From Desulfuromonadales bacterium C00003068 (lineage in GTDB: Bacteria; Desulfobacterota; Desulfuromonadia; Desulfuromonadales; Desulfuromonadaceae), in contig MAXR01000277.1 of NCBI GenBank assembly GCA_001751155.1, positions 3,010 to 10,338 on the forward strand: a stretch of DNA of 7,329 nt, in the 5' to 3' direction. Both the position numbers and the translations under genes were made by a program. A model generated the notes under the pieces. It made no database searches and had not been told where the DNA came from. It saw only the letters and a list, made by a program, of their open reading frames with translations. This document shows positions 5,848 to 7,329 of the stretch, one piece after another (the stretch's first letter is position 1; the number at the start of each line of letters is the position of its first letter).

Positions 5848-7329
5848 CTACGCAGCAATACGGGAAAAATCGGCCAAACCAGCAAATAAGCCGGAAACCT
5901 GAGTCAGCAATGCGAGACGGTTTGTCTTAACCGCTTCATCCTTAGCCATAACCATGACACCATCAAAGAAGGCGTCCACAGCCGGGCGTAATGTAGCAAT
6001 GCTGCGCAACACTGCAGGATAATCCCCACTAGCCATTAAGCGAGTGACATCCTGTTGAATGCGTTGCAACTCAGCAAACAACTCTTTTTCACAATCCTCT
6101 TCAAAAACACTCTCGACAACGGCATCGGTCACACCCCCCTTAATGATGTTACCAACCCGTTTAAATGTTGCCGCAAGGGCTTCGAAGTCTTGCTGTTCTT
6201 TCATCGCCGACAACGCTTCAACACGTTGACGGGCATCGATCACGTCATCAAATCCTGCACTGAGAACCGCCTCAACAACATCGGCAGAGAACCCTTGTCC
6301 TGTCAGCATATTAACAAAGCGCAGACGGATAAATTCAACCACCTCAGCAGTCACCTGTTCGGAGCTGCGATTAAGTTTATCCTCCAATTGCTGCACCGCT
6401 TGACCAACAAGCGTTGGTAAAGAGATGCGGTAATTGCGATCAAGCAGGATATTGAGAATACCGATAGTACACCGGCGCAGCGCGTATGGATCGGCTGTTC
6501 CTGTTGGAATTAAGCCAACGCCAAAGCAACCACAAACGGTATCAACTTTGTCTGCCAATGAGACAAAGGCACCGATATTATCACTCGGCAAATCACCACC
6601 AGCCTGAATAGGTAAGTAATGTTCAAAAATTGCTGTAGCGACGCGAGGATCTTCCCCTTCAATTTTAGCGTATTCACGCCCCATGATCCCCTGAAGTTCA
6701 GGAAACTCATAGACCATTCCCGTCTCAAGATCACACTTACACAGTGTTGCTGCGCGGCGAGTTAGCTCTAGACAACTAGGATCCAGTTGGTTAGCGAGGG
6801 TTTCAGCCAAGATCGTAAAGCGTTGAACTTTTGCGTAACTGGTACCGAGCTTAGCTTGATAAACTACCTTTTTAAGCGCTTCTAGGCGTGATTCGAGGGG
6901 TTTCTTTTGATCCTCTGTCCAAAAGAACATCGCATCGGCTAGACGCGCACGCAAAACTCTCTCGTTACCTTTAACCACCACACTTGGATCTTTGGGACGC
7001 GTATTAGAGATGGTGATAAATTTCGCCAGCAAGCGACCCTCATCATCAGCCAGAGTAAAGTAGCGCTGATGCTCCTTCATACTGGTGATCAACAACTCAT
7101 CGGGCAGCTGCAAAAACTCTTCATCAAAACTTCCACAGAGTGGAGTGGGATCCTCAACAAGGTAAGCGACCTCTTCGAGAAGTTGCTCATCAACATTGAG
7201 AGCGCCCCCCTCTTCACGAGCAACGCGCTCAATTTCACGGGCGATAATTTGTTTACGCTCGGCAGGATCAACAATAATGAAGTGCTCCCGCGCCTTGGCG
7301 ACAAAATCATCGAGTCCTGTGACAGTAAA
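5848..7329 (-). CDS. glyS: Glycine--tRNA ligase beta subunit, C-terminal part (5' end outside window)
   Basis: The frame is open from the right edge to a TAG at 5850-5848 and encodes the last 493 residues; the family is usually about 690, so roughly 200 N-terminal residues lie beyond the window. GlyS is the beta subunit of the alpha2-beta2 bacterial glycyl-tRNA synthetase and binds tRNA-Gly, while GlyQ carries the main aminoacylation site. Conserved blocks in order include FDEEFLQLPDELLITSMKEH (across 7113), NERVLRARLADAMFFW, the HD-domain-like stretch KCDLETGMVYEFPELQGIMG starting near 6738, SLADKVDTVCGCFGVGLIPTG, ADPYALRR, and a C-terminal anticodon-binding DALR-like region with FEALAATFKRVGNIIKGG. 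The codon at 7113 is an internal TTG, not a start: the frame and the family similarity run straight through it. glyQ is expected just upstream, outside the window. With ppdK 59 bases downstream it probably forms one operon. Confidence 0.97.
   Translation of the reverse strand, partial: FTVTGLDDFVAKAREHFIIVDPAERKQIIAREIERVAREEGGALNVDEQLLEEVAYLVEDPTPLCGSFDEEFLQLPDELLITSMKEHQRYFTLADDEGRLLAKFITISNTRPKDPSVVVKGNERVLRARLADAMFFWTEDQKKPLESRLEALKKVVYQAKLGTSYAKVQRFTILAETLANQLDPSCLELTRRAATLCKCDLETGMVYEFPELQGIMGREYAKIEGEDPRVATAIFEHYLPIQAGGDLPSDNIGAFVSLADKVDTVCGCFGVGLIPTGTADPYALRRCTIGILNILLDRNYRISLPTLVGQAVQQLEDKLNRSSEQVTAEVVEFIRLRFVNMLTGQGFSADVVEAVLSAGFDDVIDARQRVEALSAMKEQQDFEALAATFKRVGNIIKGGVTDAVVESVFEEDCEKELFAELQRIQQDVTRLMASGDYPAVLRSIATLRPAVDAFFDGVMVMAKDEAVKTNRLALLTQVSGLFAGLADFSRIAA

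Noticed and set aside
6055..6420. A 121-codon plus-strand open frame opposite glyS.
   Set aside because: It lies wholly inside the well-conserved GlyS coding region on the other strand, with no ribosome binding site or recognisable motif.
7111..7113. TTG at 7113 as a start codon of a shorter glyS, or glyS as a truncated gene.
   Set aside because: The same frame stays open for 72 further codons to the window edge, and those residues match GlyS, so the codon is internal and the gene simply runs off the window.
7089..7310. Minus-strand open frame over the 5' part of the visible glyS.
   Set aside because: It is in a different frame from the clear GlyS reading and its translation resembles nothing; it is a shadow.
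1..7329. A hidden mobile element, defence island, CRISPR array or toxin-antitoxin pair.
   Set aside because: No transposase, integrase, repeat-spacer pattern or small paired genes were seen, and nearly all bases are covered by housekeeping or metabolic genes of similar composition.

Overview
The window looks like ordinary bacterial chromosome with moderate GC, densely packed genes and no sign of a mobile element, CRISPR array, rRNA or tRNA. Three things make a deltaproteobacterium of the Desulfuromonas/Geobacter type (Desulfuromonadia) my best guess: a two-subunit bacterial glycyl-tRNA synthetase whose beta-subunit gene lies directly upstream of pyruvate, phosphate dikinase, the FAH and DUF2520 genes, and a small exported HEAT-like protein. 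This is inferred from remembered gene order and protein style, not from a search; a gammaproteobacterium or related group is not excluded.

Layout. Positions 2-1772, plus strand, hold a tight three-gene run: the end of a TRIC/UPF0126 membrane protein, an FAH-family acylpyruvate hydrolase-like enzyme (211-867), and a Rossmann/DUF2520 oxidoreductase-like protein (864-1772). The spacings (11 bases, then an ATGA overlap) indicate one transcript. At 1769-1772 this run meets, stop codon over stop codon, a minus-strand methyltransferase with a zinc-ribbon-like N-terminus (2419-1769, GTG start). Just upstream of the methyltransferase are a strong minus-strand terminator (2431-2460) and a small exported HEAT-like protein (2918-2487). 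The 206-base gap 2919-3124 holds that gene's ribosome binding site, a small inverted repeat, weak promoter-like hexamers and the ppdK terminator (3069-3100).

Positions 3125-7329, minus strand, hold ppdK (complete, 887 aa) preceded by glyS (493 C-terminal residues; the N-terminus lies beyond the right edge). They are 59 bases apart with no terminator between them, so they are probably co-transcribed. PPDK interconverts pyruvate and phosphoenolpyruvate, and GlyS charges tRNA-Gly; their linkage appears to be conserved housekeeping synteny rather than one pathway.

I found no convincing undescribed system. The points most worth a second look are the terminator placed directly against the methyltransferase ribosome binding site, the convergent stop-codon overlap without a terminator, and the uncharacterised exported HEAT-like protein with a hairpin just before its Shine-Dalgarno sequence.
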